Translations under genes and position numbers: made by a program
Notes under the pieces: model-generated
Seen by the model: the letters and a program-made list of their open reading frames with translations, nothing else
The model's database searches: none
Told to the model about the DNA's origin: nothing
Assembly (NCBI GenBank): GCA_015501055.1
Contig: JADNYV010000559.1
Span: 1 to 22,166 of the forward strand
Length of the DNA stretch: 22,166 nucleotides
Origin: Mucidula mucida
Taxonomy: Eukaryota > Basidiomycota > Agaricomycetes > Agaricales > Physalacriaceae
Direction: 5' to 3'
In this document: in pieces, positions 1 to 11,279 of the stretch
Position numbering within the stretch: the first letter of the stretch is position 1
Layout: each line of letters begins with the position of its first letter

Positions 1-1632
1 CTCAAGCGCGACATAGAGCGTGCCAGGAGGGCTGCTACTGGCTCGTACCCGCACGGCCCGCTAATTGCTCGGGAACCCATCCAGCGCGGCGAATACGCCC
101 AGCTGCAGTCCCAGCCGTCCGACGGGACCCACAATATCGACGTGACCAATGCCAGTAAGTTGGATGTGGCTGAAAATATATACTCAGGATTCTGACATCT
201 TCGACGCCTAGCGGTCACCTACACTATGGAAGTCGAAATTGGCGAGTCAGCCCAGACTTTCAACCTGCTCATTGACACCGGAAGCTCCAACACTTGGATC
301 GGTGCTGCTACGAAGTATTCGCCGTCGTCGTCGTCTCAAGAGTAGGTCTTCCTTGTTATTCTTCGCTCACACCTGACTCGCTTTGCAGTACTCGCAATAC
401 TTTTGTGCGTTGACTGTTCTAAATCTCAAGCATCCCTCACTCTCTCTGCAGTCAGTCAGCTATGGATCCGGCATGGCCTCTGGCGAAGAATGTACGCCAC
501 CTCGTCTGTCTTTTGTATTGAAATCTTACGTGTACGTATCAGACGTCGATACTTGCAAGCTAGGTAACGAGCTCGTTATCGAGAAACAGTCCATCGGTGT
601 CGCGAAGCGCACCCAGGGTTTTGACGATGGCATCGACGGAATTCTTGGGTATGATCATTCCATGTTGCCTCAAACTTGACGTGATTGTTTCCAGCATTGG
701 CCCCGCTGACCTTACGTCTGGTAAATATAGTCTTATCATCATCCTTCTCGACTTAAATTCATTCCAGGAACTGTTAAAAACACCCCGTCGGTCCCCACAG
801 TGACCGACAACCTCCGCAAACAAGGCACCATCAAGGTCGAAACGATTGGATGTTACTACGCCCCAACCGAAGGCGATAATGACCTCGGCAAAGGAGAACT
901 CACTTTTGGTAGCTCTGACCCATCCAAGTACGGCTAATTGAGTCTTTTTGTTCGGTACTGAACATGACTAGATTCACCGGTACGATCACATATGTCCCCA
1001 TCACCAAGACCAGCCCGGCGTCGAAGTACTGGGGTGTCGACCAGGAGATTCAGTATGGCTCCGAAACCATCATGAACAATTCCGCTGGCATCGTAGACAC
1101 CGGCACCACTCTCGTTCTCCTCCCTTCCGATGCCTTTGAGAGCTACCAGAAGGCCACAGGCGCGACGATGGACAGGCAAGTCGACTAAAATCACAGTTAT
1201 GCTAAGCTGATGTACTGCCTTCACAGCGAGACCGGTCTTCTCTCTGTCACTGAGGAGCAGTACAACAACATGAAGAGCCTCAACTTCAAGATCGGTGACG
1301 CAAGTCTTCGCGATCCTAGGGTGGACATTCTGCTGACTGCTCCTAGGCGACCATGGAAATGACCAACAATGCGCAGATTTGGCCCCGCAGCATGAACGCG
1401 ATGCTCGGGGGTGATGCCGACAAGATCTATCTCGTTTGCGCTGACATTGGCAGTGTTGGTGGTCAAGGTCTGGACTTTATCAGTTCGTGTCTCTCACTTC
1501 GGCTATCGAACACAGTTTGACATTGCTTCAGACGGGTTTGCCTTCCTTCAACGGTGCTACACCGAATATGACACCACCAACGCGCGTATCGGCTTCGCCC
1601 GCACTGCGCACACAATGGACCAGTCCAACTGA
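1..1632 (+). CDS. Pepsin-like aspartic protease (family A1), 5' partial
   Basis: This is an A1 endopeptidase, probably secreted, that cleaves proteins at acid pH. Eleven exons are visible: 1-154, 212-341, 389-404, 452-491, 543-648, 695-720, 768-927, 972-1175, 1227-1299, 1347-1482 and 1532-1632. They join in a single frame of about 381 residues. Both catalytic motifs are present: LLIDTGSSNTWIG in exon 2 and AGIVDTGTTL in exon 8. The flap-region YGSGMASGE follows the first motif, and the C-terminal FINGFAFLQRCYTEYDTTN matches the conserved end of fungal pepsins. The window opens inside the propeptide, so the signal peptide and start codon lie upstream. Exon 3 is only 16 nt. Introns 8 (1176-1226) and 9 (1300-1346) begin with GC instead of GT. 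The stop is TGA at 1630-1632. The family is certain; the substrate and the subtype are not. Confidence 0.93.
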
Positions 1633-1667
1633 TTATTCTAACGACTCGATTTCAAGTTATTCGTGTA

Positions 1668-1754
1668 GTGTTATGGACGTTGTACGGATAGTGTTATGGA
1701 CGTTGTACGGATAGTGTTATGGACGTTGTACGGACAGTGTTATGGACGTTGTAC
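1668..1754. repeat. 23-bp tandem repeat, about four copies
   Basis: The unit GTGTTATGGACGTTGTACGG plus a 3-base spacer starts at 1668, 1691, 1714 and 1737, an exact 23-bp period. The copies are nearly identical: the third spacer has a C for T and the fourth copy ends early. The repeat begins 36 bp after the protease stop codon, so it lies in the likely 3' UTR. No function is evident. Confidence 0.95.
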
Positions 1755-1837
1755 TTATTATGTGAACTGTTCGCTTTTGGATAGCAGAATTCTCACGCTT
1801 CATGTCTTTTTAAATAACTGCCAGTCACCGTCGGTTT

Positions 1838-1925
1838 TAGCTCGAAAACCTAGCCTCCTTTAGAACATGAGCGAGACTCGATGTAGGAGGCTAGGTAAAG
1901 CTCGTCGAAAATTTGGCGTGAACAT
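1838..1925 (+). repeat. Left terminal inverted repeat with internal hairpin
   Basis: This is the left TIR of the element. It matches the reverse complement of 3155-3241 with one 1-nt gap and a few substitutions near the outer end. Inside it, ACCTAGCCTCCT (1848-1859) and AGGAGGCTAGGT (1885-1896) form a perfect 12-bp inverted repeat around a 25-nt loop. Such subterminal palindromes often serve as transposase-binding sites in DNA transposons, which is an inference here. Confidence 0.9.
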
Positions 1926-2011
1926 TTTCGTCACGCCGGGTCACAGCGGTCCGATAGTATATAGTAATTAATTTTTGCCTTCAGCCTTCGTTGTACTCGC
2001 GCGTACATATA

Positions 2012-2787
2012 ATGGGTACTCCTAGTTCCCGAGGCCGATTTCGATTACAGTCAACAAATGCATCATCTTCTACCCCTAATGCACGAGATACACCTCCGGA
2101 AAACACGTCAACTCAGTCGATCTTCTCTGTGTCGGGCCAGAGGCACAAAGGACGCCTGCCCAAGACCGTGAATGGCGAAGCGACAATTGTGCCGTCGCGC
2201 CTCATCGCGGATGATTTGTTGCCTCATTCATCTCTCCCAGCTTCTCCACCTCCTCCACCCACTGGTAGCCTTAACAGTACCACCATCTTGGATGTAGATA
2301 TGGAGATGATGGCACCAGATACATCTCTTGGTCTAGTCGATGATCTAAATCTCGATAACTACGATGCCATAATTCAAGATCTTCCTCCTTCTCCCCCCCC
2401 CCTGCCCTCCTCTTTCTTCGATGTCGCACCGTTGACTCCCGCGGCCACCCCAAAACCCAATCCCACATCCCAAATACGGTCATGGATCGACGCAATGTGC
2501 GGTTCGATGCACATCAAAATGGTTTTTACCGTCGCGACTCGCGATGGGTGCTCTGCATCCTATCACTCATATGGTGGCACTGGAAGGCTTTATTCCTCGA
2601 ATGGATGGAACCCCACGCCCGCGAGCTTGTCTGTCAACGAGTGGCCGATGAATTTGAGAAGGATAAGGACCGAATGGTTATGTCCGTCGCTGGTGTAACA
2701 CCCGAGTTTCTCTCAACATGGAGTCTACATAGTATGTTTGGATGGAAGGGCACCGGTAACGAGCGGCAACCAGTGACCAGCCAGTGA
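2012..2787 (+). pseudogene. Left-hand gene remnant of the TIR element (unrecognised)
   Basis: The frame opens at an ATG at 2012 and codes for a low-complexity N-terminus rich in Ser, Pro and Thr, with a poly-proline stretch near residue 85 and another near residue 125. After about 2480 the plausible coding signal moves to a second frame (2482-2787), which contains WVLCILSLIWWHWKALFLEW, then HARELVCQRVADEFEKDKDR and TPEFLSTWSLHSMFG. That second part looks like real helical protein and stops abruptly near the junction at about 2730-2760. An intron or a frameshift could join the two parts. It may be the N-terminal region of a transposon-encoded protein, but I do not recognise the family and see no catalytic residues. 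Confidence 0.5.
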
Positions 2788-3000
2788 CTGAGGAATCTCT
2801 TTGTGATCCGAGACTTCCCATGCAAGGATGCAGCATTTGTAGGCAATAGACTTGGTTGCATTATCAAGGGAGTTAATGTACGAGAATGGAATGAGCGCTG
2901 GCGGTAGCAAGTAGAACTCGTGTTCGAGAATTTCGGAGGTGGCATCAAGTATGGAACGAAGACGGATTTCGATCGTAGAAATAGAAATGGGTGTAGACAT
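2725..3000 (-). pseudogene. Right-hand gene remnant of the TIR element (unrecognised)
   Basis: An ATG at 3000 opens a 91-residue frame on the minus strand, just inside the right TIR. It reads MSTPISISTIEIRLRSILDA and continues through HEFYLLPPALIPFSYINSLD. The composition is protein-like for roughly 75 residues, then the frame runs into the segment where the left-hand gene also ends. This fits a 5' fragment of a second element gene whose remainder was deleted. No function can be assigned. Confidence 0.45.
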
Positions 3001-3154
3001 AAGAGTTAAATGAGTTGTATCGGTTTATATCAATGATTTGAGGCCGCCTACGGCCATGAAGCGATGCGGAGAGATAGAGGGAAAGCAAAAGCACCATATA
3101 TGGTATATAGGAAGTCGGACCGTCCTGATCCGACCCGCCAAACATGTACAAAAC

Positions 3155-3241
3155 ATGTTCACGCCAAATTTTCGACGAGCTTTACCTAGCCTCCTACATC
3201 GCGCTTGCTCATGTTTCAAAGGAGGCTAGGTTACCTAGCTA
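3155..3241 (-). repeat. Right terminal inverted repeat with internal hairpin
   Basis: This is the right TIR, the reverse complement of the left end. It carries the same 12-bp palindrome arms, at 3184-3195 and 3220-3231. Its outer edge abuts the second copy of the 9-bp target duplication CGTCGGTTT. Confidence 0.9.
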
Positions 3242-3250
3242 CGTCGGTTT

Positions 3251-3600
3251 CTGTTTAAAGACGGAAGATCAATCAGCCGGTACGTACTGTCTGTCATAAA
3301 CACCTGAGTTGTCCGAAGGTCGATTAGACGTACTGAATTTTCAATCGGAAGAGTATTTGATACTTAGTAGCCAGGGATACTGATTGATTATTGCGCCACC
3401 GTGCGAAAACAAAGCCCAAATTTCAGGAAAAGGATCAAGAGGTTTCGTCCATTGGCTTCGCTGGGAGGATGCACTCCTCGATGTCATTTCAAACGAGGAA
3501 CCATACCATGCGACTAGAACATGAGGCCACGTGTGAAACAGGGTGCGCTCTTGCCGAATGACTTTCAAAGACGTTCAAGAGTCCTCTGCAATAGAACTTG
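3251..3600. other. Intergenic region upstream of the BTB-like gene
   Basis: The stretch between the element's target duplication and the BTB-like start codon contains no convincing gene, RNA or repeat. It should contain that gene's promoter, but no clear TATA box was identified. Confidence 0.5.
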
Positions 3601-4934
3601 ATGGGAGACGATGCACAACGCCCCAAAAAGAAACGCAAACTCAGCGACGACGCGCCTTTGACCGAGTCCGCTCATACCCCTCCGAGAAAACACGATGCGT
3701 CGTACTATTTTGGTGACGGAAACTGTGTTATCCTTGTCAAAGACACACTCTTCATTGTACGCGTTATAGCTGCCATTGCCGTCCTTCTCAAATTCACATG
3801 CATCCAGGTTCACGCCAACGTACTTACAAGACATGAGTCCTTTTTCCAAGACATGTTCGCTATGCCCCAGCCTCTCATACAAGATAGTCGAACGACGGAA
3901 GGCTCCTCTGATTCCAACCCTCTCTTTCTACCTTTTGGCCATGCTCCAGCCTCTCAATAAAGATAGTCGAACGACGGAAGGCTCCTCTGATTCCAACCCT
4001 CTCTTTCTACCTTTTGAGCATGTCGACGCTTTCCGAGAGCTTTTGTGGGCGCTATATGCACCGTGAGTACTTTCCGCGCCGCCTCAAAGTATCGTGGATC
4101 CTTAGTACGGCGACCTCTTCCCCACAGTCCACGCGAGCTTGCGGTAATCAGTAGGCCAGGCTCAGCCAACGTTGGCAAGTTGATGGACGTCGCTCTTGTT
4201 GCCAATAAATACGCGTATAGGACGCTCGAAACGTGGGCGTTGGACGCGCTAGCAGAGTATATCAAGGTGCGCCCTGTTGGAACGGAGGCACCACTCCTGC
4301 AAGGCTCCGACGCGGAAAAAATGAGTCTCGTAAAGCGTTTGATACAACTAGCGCAACGCTGTAACCACCGTGAACTCATCATTCGCACAACCGACGTGCT
4401 TCGAACCCAGTGGCGTATTTCTTTCAAGTACGCATACTACGCTATGATTCTTGCAGACGATTGCGATGTTCGTTCCCTCAAAGGCGAGGTCTACTTCGAA
4501 GTACTGCAGCGTCTCGTCTACGATCTCCCGACCTTCAAGAAGGCGATGTTGATTCAAGCGGCCGTCTTCTTATCAGCTCCGCACAGCAGGTCAGACTGCT
4601 GGCAGGATACTATCGTCTCGCGCAGATGTCACTGGGGTATCTTGCTCTTCCAACGGAGTTCTCCCAGCTTGAATGCTGCCAAGGAGCCTGTGAACCCAAG
4701 TGGGAAAAGGTCTGGGGGAAAGCGATGGGCACTCTGATCGAAGTTGAACAAGCAAATGTGATTGCTAGACTACAACAGATGTGGGCCGCGTGCCACACGG
4801 TTTCATACGCGGTAGTCAACCCTGCGGACAGGCTCAGCTACCGATGCTCTCAAGCTGGTTGCGACGTTTTGGCAGCCATGGCCCAGTCAATCAAAGACAA
4901 ACTGGGAGATGTGTTTTCCGATGACATTGAATAG
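3601..4934 (+). pseudogene. BTB/POZ-like domain protein gene, frameshifted
   Basis: The gene starts at ATG 3601 with a basic, NLS-like N-terminus (RPKKKRKL). It continues into a BTB-like core: YYFGDGNCVILVKDTLF, then VHANVLTRHESFFQDMF, then FRELLWALYAP and KLMDVALVANKYAYRTLETW. Two introns fit: 3757-3807 and 4063-4127. Basidiomycete genomes hold many such BTB proteins of unknown partner specificity. Two lesions break the frame. A 79-bp tandem duplication (about 3868-4026) shifts it by +1. Near 4573-4582 coding moves to another frame (SSAQQVRLLAGYYRLAQ onward), equivalent to a 1-nt loss. The last frame runs to TAG at 4932-4934 (DVFSDDIE). I call it a recent pseudogene; sequencing error could explain the single-base shift but hardly the duplication. 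Confidence 0.7.
3868..4026 (+). repeat. 79-bp tandem duplication inside the BTB-like gene
   Basis: Two adjacent copies share the period of 79 bp, with matching points such as 3883 and 3962. A core of more than 60 bp, from AAGATAGTCG through TACCTTTTG, is identical, and only a few bases differ at the left edge. Since 79 is not a multiple of three, the first copy runs into a TAA at 3958-3960 while the second copy continues the original protein frame. Confidence 0.93.
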
Positions 4935-5821
4935 GGCGAACCTTACTCTTTTCATTCGCCAAGAGCGCGGCTGGGCGTCAGCGATTATTATATCGCGCTC
5001 TAGGGAAATAACCCATACTTTATCATCATATGCTTCCTCTAATCAAGGACAACATACAGTAGTTGAACATGTGTCCGTTGTGCAAATAGAACTTGGTCAA
5101 ACGTCATTCAGCCATCCTGAGAATAACGACGAGGTAAGTATTAACATGGGAATGTAGACAAGACAGGCGATCGGAGTAATGTCCGTAATCCGTAACCAGA
5201 AGCTTCAATACAGGTCAAGAGAGATGGAGTTAAGTCGTGCCCGCAACCTCGAACGTGCCCAAGTTGGTAAATCGGTAGTTACCGTTACCGATGAGTGAAC
5301 ATGGTACTGGTAGTACACCAGGCTACTAATCCACGAGTGCTGTACACTGTTTTATGGCAATAGGCCACAGTCTTCACTAGGCAGATAAAAAATTGAGGAA
5401 GCTTCTCAGGAGAAGAACGATATCCGGTAGGACAAGAGACGCGTTTGTTTCCCCGAGGTATTCCGGGGTAGCAGTCAAGCCTGGGAGTTATTTGGAGTGT
5501 TATGTCCGATAGGGGTAAGCTAAAGGCTCGCGGGAGAAGATAGAAGGACGAGAAGTCAGGGAACGAGGGAATTTTCAAGATATCTGGGACCTGTAGCACA
5601 CGAACAATTGAACATTTAACCCACCGCTGCGGCCTCATGATTAACTGGCGTCAAGAAAGAAGACCTTCGACAAACCCCATTAGAATCGAAGCCAAGAATA
5701 GCGCGTCGTAGACATGGCCTGGTTCAATCTATGAAATGCATTGGGTCAAAGCGGGAGAGATGGCAAGACCCGAAAGGCTCGATCGTGATGTCACGCGCGT
5801 CCAACTTTGCTTCTACCCATC
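4935..5821. other. Intergenic region upstream of the sirtuin
   Basis: No gene is supported here. A 117-residue open frame on the minus strand (5285-5638) shows no recognisable motif and I do not call it. A short imperfect palindrome (ATCGGTAGTTACCGTTACCGAT, 5271-5292, two mismatched arms) is visible. The right end should contain the sirtuin promoter. Confidence 0.5.
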
Positions 5822-7291
<1,470 letters not shown>

Positions 7292-7913
7292 TAGAGAAGC
7301 ACCCGTTTCATGGTTTTCTTTCTGTCATCCACCGGGACATTTGAATGCGTAGGTTGTATGTTCTAGCTTCTGTAACTGTGCTGAAGACCCGTAAATGTTC
7401 GTGCCGGTTTTGCACTAGTACCGGCTCATTCATGCTGAGTTTGGTTTTAATTATGTGATGGCCGACTTTTCCGGGCGCAAACAATTGTGTCATATTCATT
7501 GCAGACGTGAGTAACGGTGTGGGTTGATAATTGCAGTTCCTCCAACTTGAAGAACTATGGCTCGCATTTGCAGGTGTGTTCCGAATTGCGCCACAGTCGT
7601 GAGTCGTATGCCGTAATGCCCAGGAAATTCACCGCTTCCCACGTAGACTGAACCTATGTTCTTTCCGGCGTATTACTGTGCCTCTCCCTTGGTCGGACTA
7701 AACACTTCGTTACACTTGTGACCTGTACACGAATGTTTCGCTTCGTAGTTTGTGTGGCACGAACCACATAACCTCTACGAATATCTTAACGCCTAAGATG
7801 TCTTCCGGATTCAATTGGCGTTCGACGGTCGTCTCCTCTTTACATCCTGCTTTGGTGATCCCTCAAGCTCCGGCTATAAACGATCGACTCGTCGAGTGTT
7901 ACCTCAAACTGGG
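7292..7913. other. Intergenic region between convergent sirtuin and unknown gene
   Basis: I see no gene, RNA or repeat. This stretch holds the 3' ends of the two convergent flanking genes. Confidence 0.5.
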
Positions 7914-8486
7914 TCACATATTGTTCTCAAGCAAGTTCGACCAATTTCTCATTCTAGTGGTGGTGCCACAAGCTACTGAAGCGGACAGAATACAGGTAAA
8001 AATGTTGTGAGCACTGGGCGCCTGCTCATTGGGAAGACGACATGGAGTTAATTTTTTAAACGTAGTATCCCCATCCGTTATCGGGGAGTCACGACTGGAC
8101 TCAGTGCTGGCGCTGGAGGAGATGGAGGGGAGGGGGAGCTGCCCCGGATGCTGGTCATCAGCGGGCACTGCTGGGTGATAATTGTCCACGCCAACTATAC
8201 AGTTGTGCGGGAGTAGCCTGAGGACCTCCGCGGGAGTGAAGGGTCCGCCAACTCGCAGACCTTCAAGCGGCTCGCGAGACAGATGAACGGTACGTTCATC
8301 GTCGATACGATAGTACAGTGGTTGTTTTGTCAATTTGTATCCCAGGTCGTCCACAAAGTGGGTGAGCAGGAACGCAATGATGTGGTCCTCTCTGGGAGGC
8401 GGCGCCTCGAAGAGTAAATGCCAGCACGGCGGGCCGGTGGGGATGGCGCTTATGGGGGGCCATTTGATGTTTTCCAAAATGTCCAT
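7914..8486 (-). CDS. Hypothetical protein, 190 aa, uninterrupted copy of an inverted pair
   Basis: A single exon runs from ATG 8486 to TGA at 7914-7916. The N-terminal 120 or so residues are well structured in appearance: LENIKWPPISAIPTGPPCWH, AFLLTHFVDDLGYKL, RIDDERTVHLSREPLEG, then FTPAEVLRLLPHNCIVGVDN. The remainder is Ser/Thr-rich and probably disordered. I do not recognise the family, and there is no signal peptide or membrane segment. A second copy lies inverted at 11698-12399, and nucleotide identity between the two is high across the coding part, which supports this being a real gene or an element-borne gene. Homology ends near 7941, so the last few codons are unique to this copy. Confidence 0.6.
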   Translation of the reverse strand: MDILENIKWPPISAIPTGPPCWHLLFEAPPPREDHIIAFLLTHFVDDLGYKLTKQPLYYRIDDERTVHLSREPLEGLRVGGPFTPAEVLRLLPHNCIVGVDNYHPAVPADDQHPGQLPLPSISSSASTESSRDSPITDGDTTFKKLTPCRLPNEQAPSAHNIFTCILSASVACGTTTRMRNWSNLLENNM

Positions 8487-8498
8487 GATGAGAGCTGG
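7941..8498 (-). repeat. Inverted duplication, left copy
   Basis: This is the minus-strand member of an inverted pair with 11698-12399. Homology starts at CCAGCTCTCATCATGGACA just upstream of the start codon and ends at GAGAAATTGG. It spans about 558 bp here and about 576 bp in the partner once the partner's insertion is removed. The two arms are about 3.2 kb apart. Confidence 0.92.
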
Positions 8499-8958
8499 TG
8501 GCAAAAAAGACTACCGCGTCATTTGAGGTCCAGAGAATAAATAAGCGCTCGGCCCGTTGAGGGCGCTAACGTCGGATCTCATCTGTTGGGTTATTGAAAT
8601 GATGCGAAGTCCTTACCACCATCCTGACATTCCCAGAAGCTTCGGAGGAAGTCAATCGGACATGCCCTCAGAGGTTACACCTTCAACTTACTACGTACCG
8701 AAATGTAAGTTTTGGCGAAGTCTGTTCTACTAGTACACCACTCGTACGCTTGCCTCATAGTCGGCATTGGTGGCCATGTGCTATTCAATTCGTCTTGGGG
8801 GGCTAGCATAGAAGACAAAACTCAATTGCCACCGTTCTGAAATTTACAGCAACTAGCAAACTACTGCAGTCACCAGTGCCACACATGCAACCAACATGTC
8901 CATTGTCAGACTCACACTACAACAATCAAAAACTTCCCAAATTCAAAAAGCTATACTT
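8499..8958. other. Intergenic region upstream of the hypothetical gene
   Basis: This should contain the promoter of the minus-strand hypothetical gene. A run of five T on the minus strand (8946-8950) is the probable RNA polymerase III terminator of the tRNA-Glu gene. Nothing else is evident. Confidence 0.5.
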
Positions 8959-9045
8959 TCGGATACGGGGAATCGAACCCCGAGCTGCCGCGACCAGCCT
9001 ACGCTGTCTGAGAGGCGGCAATGTTAGCCGTTACACCATATCCGA
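8959..9045 (-). tRNA. tRNA-Glu (CTC) with 16-nt intron
   Basis: On the minus strand the acceptor stem TCGGATA pairs fully with TATCCGA. The T arm is CGGGG-TTCGATT-CCCCG and the anticodon stem is GCCGC/GCGGC. The anticodon loop reads CT-CTC-A, giving CTC, and is interrupted after position 37 by a 16-nt intron (GACAGCGTAGGCTGGT), the canonical site for nuclear tRNA introns. Mature length is about 71 nt before CCA addition. A T-run follows 8 nt downstream. Confidence 0.95.
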
Positions 9046-9141
9046 TGACTACGCTTTACCTTCACAGCAACTGATCGATAGCCGCCTTCCTTCATTTTAA
9101 ATTAAGCCGTGGAACGCGTGAACTGCTTACTTCCGACTTCC

Positions 9142-11279
9142 ATGTTACCTGTCTCGTTGACCGTGGCGGCGGTCGTCCTCTTCAATACTGGCGCCGGGAT
9201 TGCCTCTGCTGCCGATGGAATACGCGTGCTGGGTCCACAAGGCGTCAATCTGTGGCAACTGGAGCACGGGGCACCGAAATCCAAGGTTGTCTTCCAAGAC
9301 TACCAGACCCAAGACGGGTTCCGAAATGAAGAATTTCCCGTGAATTGGTTCGAGCAGCCGCTGGATCATTTCGACGACGGCATAACGGACACCTTCCAGC
9401 AGCGCTACTGGGTAAATACGCGGCATTACAAGCCTGGCACTGGCGGACCGGTTATTGTTCTTGACGGTGGCGAGACCAGTGGAGAGGTGCGTCCATCATC
9501 TGCCGGACATCCTCGGACTGAATTCTCAGAACCGACTCCCATTCTTGGACACTGGCATCGTCGAAATCCTGGCGCGTGCGACTGGTGGCCTTGGTGTTGT
9601 CCTCGAGCACCGCTATTATGGTGCGTTCTCACGGATTGCGTAAATTTCTGGCTAACATTCGTAAAGGAGAGTCAATTGCCGTAAAGAACTTAACTACAGA
9701 CTCCCTTCGGTATATCATCTATTATCACGTCTTCATATAACTGACTGTATCTAGATTTTTGAATAACGACCAAGCCGCGGCGGACAGCGCCAACTTCATG
9801 TCTAACATCAAATTCTCCGGTATCGACGAGGACCTAACGGCTCCAGGAACGCCATGGATATACTATGGTGGTTCATATGCGGGAGCGCGTGCAGCGCATA
9901 TGAAGATACTCTATCCCGACTTGGTCTTCGGAGCCATCTCCTCCAGTGGTACTTCTACATGATTTCCCCCCGTTATCACCGTGTTCACTTCTTTTAGGTG
10001 TTACTCACGCAACGATTGTTTACTGGGAATACTTTGACCTAATTCGACAGGTCGCGGAATCCAAGTGCTCGCGCCATATTCAGAAATCTATCGCTACCGT
10101 CGACAGACTTCTTTCCAATCGCCGCCTCGCGCGCCCGCTCAAAGCCCTGTTTGGCTTAGCCGACCTCGAACACAACGATGACTTTGCGTCTATCCTCGAA
10201 GTTTGTCTCTGAATCTTGCTCAGAGTGTCGCTGATTTCTCCCTATGCAGACTCCTTTGGGATACTGGCAAGCGAAATGTTGGGACCCCGCATTTGGAAGC
10301 ACTGGATTTGATGACTTTTGCGAATCCCTCAGCAAGCCTCCCTTCGGACTTGGACTCGTGGAAGGGACCGCAGGTTTTGAATATGAACATCCAACGCGGA
10401 TGGTTTCGTTACCTGGTGGCCTGACCGTCGACTTTGCAGTCCTCAATTACGCGAAATGGATCAAAGAGGTCAGTATTCTCCGCGTGCTAGAGGAAGCAGA
10501 CTGACAGTGTTTAGAATGTCGTCTCATCCTGTCCTGAGGATTCTACTATCGAAGAGGTAATCCGTCTTTCTCGTTTGGTTATTCTTGGCTAATTCACGCT
10601 GCAAGTGTTTCGGTACTTACGATGATAGCAAGTACACAAACACCTCTCTCGATCAAGAATGGCGTCTCTGGATGTTCCAAGTGTGCACGCAATGGGGCTA
10701 TTTCATGACAGCTCCTCCGGACCCGACGTATCCGTCTATTGTGTCGCAGTACATAACACTGGCTTATGAGTCGAAGCTCTGTAAACAGGTAGGTCGCGTC
10801 GTTGATATTTCTCGTAGATTTCTAATCGGTTGACATAGGCGTATCCTCCTGGCGACTTCTTCAAGGTTCCAGCGATGCCGAACGTGACTGCGGTGAATGT
10901 TCTGGGCGACTTTGATATTGCAGCTGACAGGCTCGCGATTATCGACGGAGAAGGTGTCTTCAGTTCAAAGCCGATTCAAATAAGCATCTGATCATGATGC
11001 TAGTCGATCCCTGGAGGCCAGCTACGCCCCACAGCGATTATGCCAAAGATCGCGAGGATACCATTGTACGGCCATTCAAGCTCATCCCAGGTATGCTATG
11101 TTTTTACATCTATTTCGTAAATACGCGTTAACAGTCCCGTAGATGCTGTTCACCACTACGATGAGTGGGGATATAAGAACCTGGCTGATGAGCCGGAGGA
11201 GATACGCCAGATCCACGGGGAGATGATCTTGTTCGTTTTGGAATGGCTGAAGGATTGGACACCGCCCAAGAAGGGGTAG
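9142..11279 (+). CDS. Serine carboxypeptidase, family S28 (PRCP/DPP7-like), secreted
   Basis: S28 peptidases release residues next to proline and are usually secreted in fungi. Eleven exons join in frame to 552 residues: 9142-9486, 9530-9620, 9667-9709, 9755-9948, 9998-10200, 10250-10468, 10515-10556, 10606-10788, 10839-10953, 11004-11090 and 11143-11279. The first ATG (9142) opens a hydrophobic signal peptide, LPVSLTVAAVVLF, ending near IASAADG. Family landmarks are FEQPLDHFDD, VIVLDGGETSGE, LEHRYYGES, the nucleophile motif YYGGSYAGARAA, the Asp region IIDGEVDPWRP, and the His region HHYDEWG. All three catalytic residues are therefore present. Intron 7 ends in AAG rather than the usual CAG or TAG. 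Ten introns over 2.1 kb makes this the most interrupted complete gene here. The gene appears intact. Confidence 0.95.

Larger units (their letters stand above)
1838..3241. mobile_element. TIR DNA transposon derivative, about 1.4 kb, with 9-bp target duplication
   Basis: The ends are inverted copies of about 88 bp (1838-1925 and 3155-3241), each starting TAGCT and sharing the block AAGCTCGTCGAAAATTTGGC. The direct repeat CGTCGGTTT sits exactly outside both ends (1829-1837 and 3242-3250). A 9-bp target duplication with long TIRs is typical of Mutator-like elements; hAT and KDZ elements usually make 8 bp. The interior holds remnants of two convergent genes that meet near 2730-2760, as expected if the middle was lost from a larger element. 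No transposase catalytic domain is visible, so this copy is probably non-autonomous. The superfamily assignment is an inference from the ends only. Confidence 0.88.

Noticed and set aside
1838..3241. Assigning the TIR element to hAT or KDZ
   Set aside because: Those families usually make 8-bp duplications, and the direct repeat here is exactly 9 bp. The proteins show no diagnostic domain, so I left the superfamily open with Mutator-like as the leading option.
3954..4427. Minus-strand frame of 157 residues opposite the BTB-like gene
   Set aside because: The plus strand gives an intron-consistent BTB-like protein across the same bases. The minus frame has no motif.
5285..5638. Minus-strand frame of 117 residues
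   Set aside because: There is no recognisable motif, no splice partners and no conserved-looking hydrophobic pattern. It could be chance.
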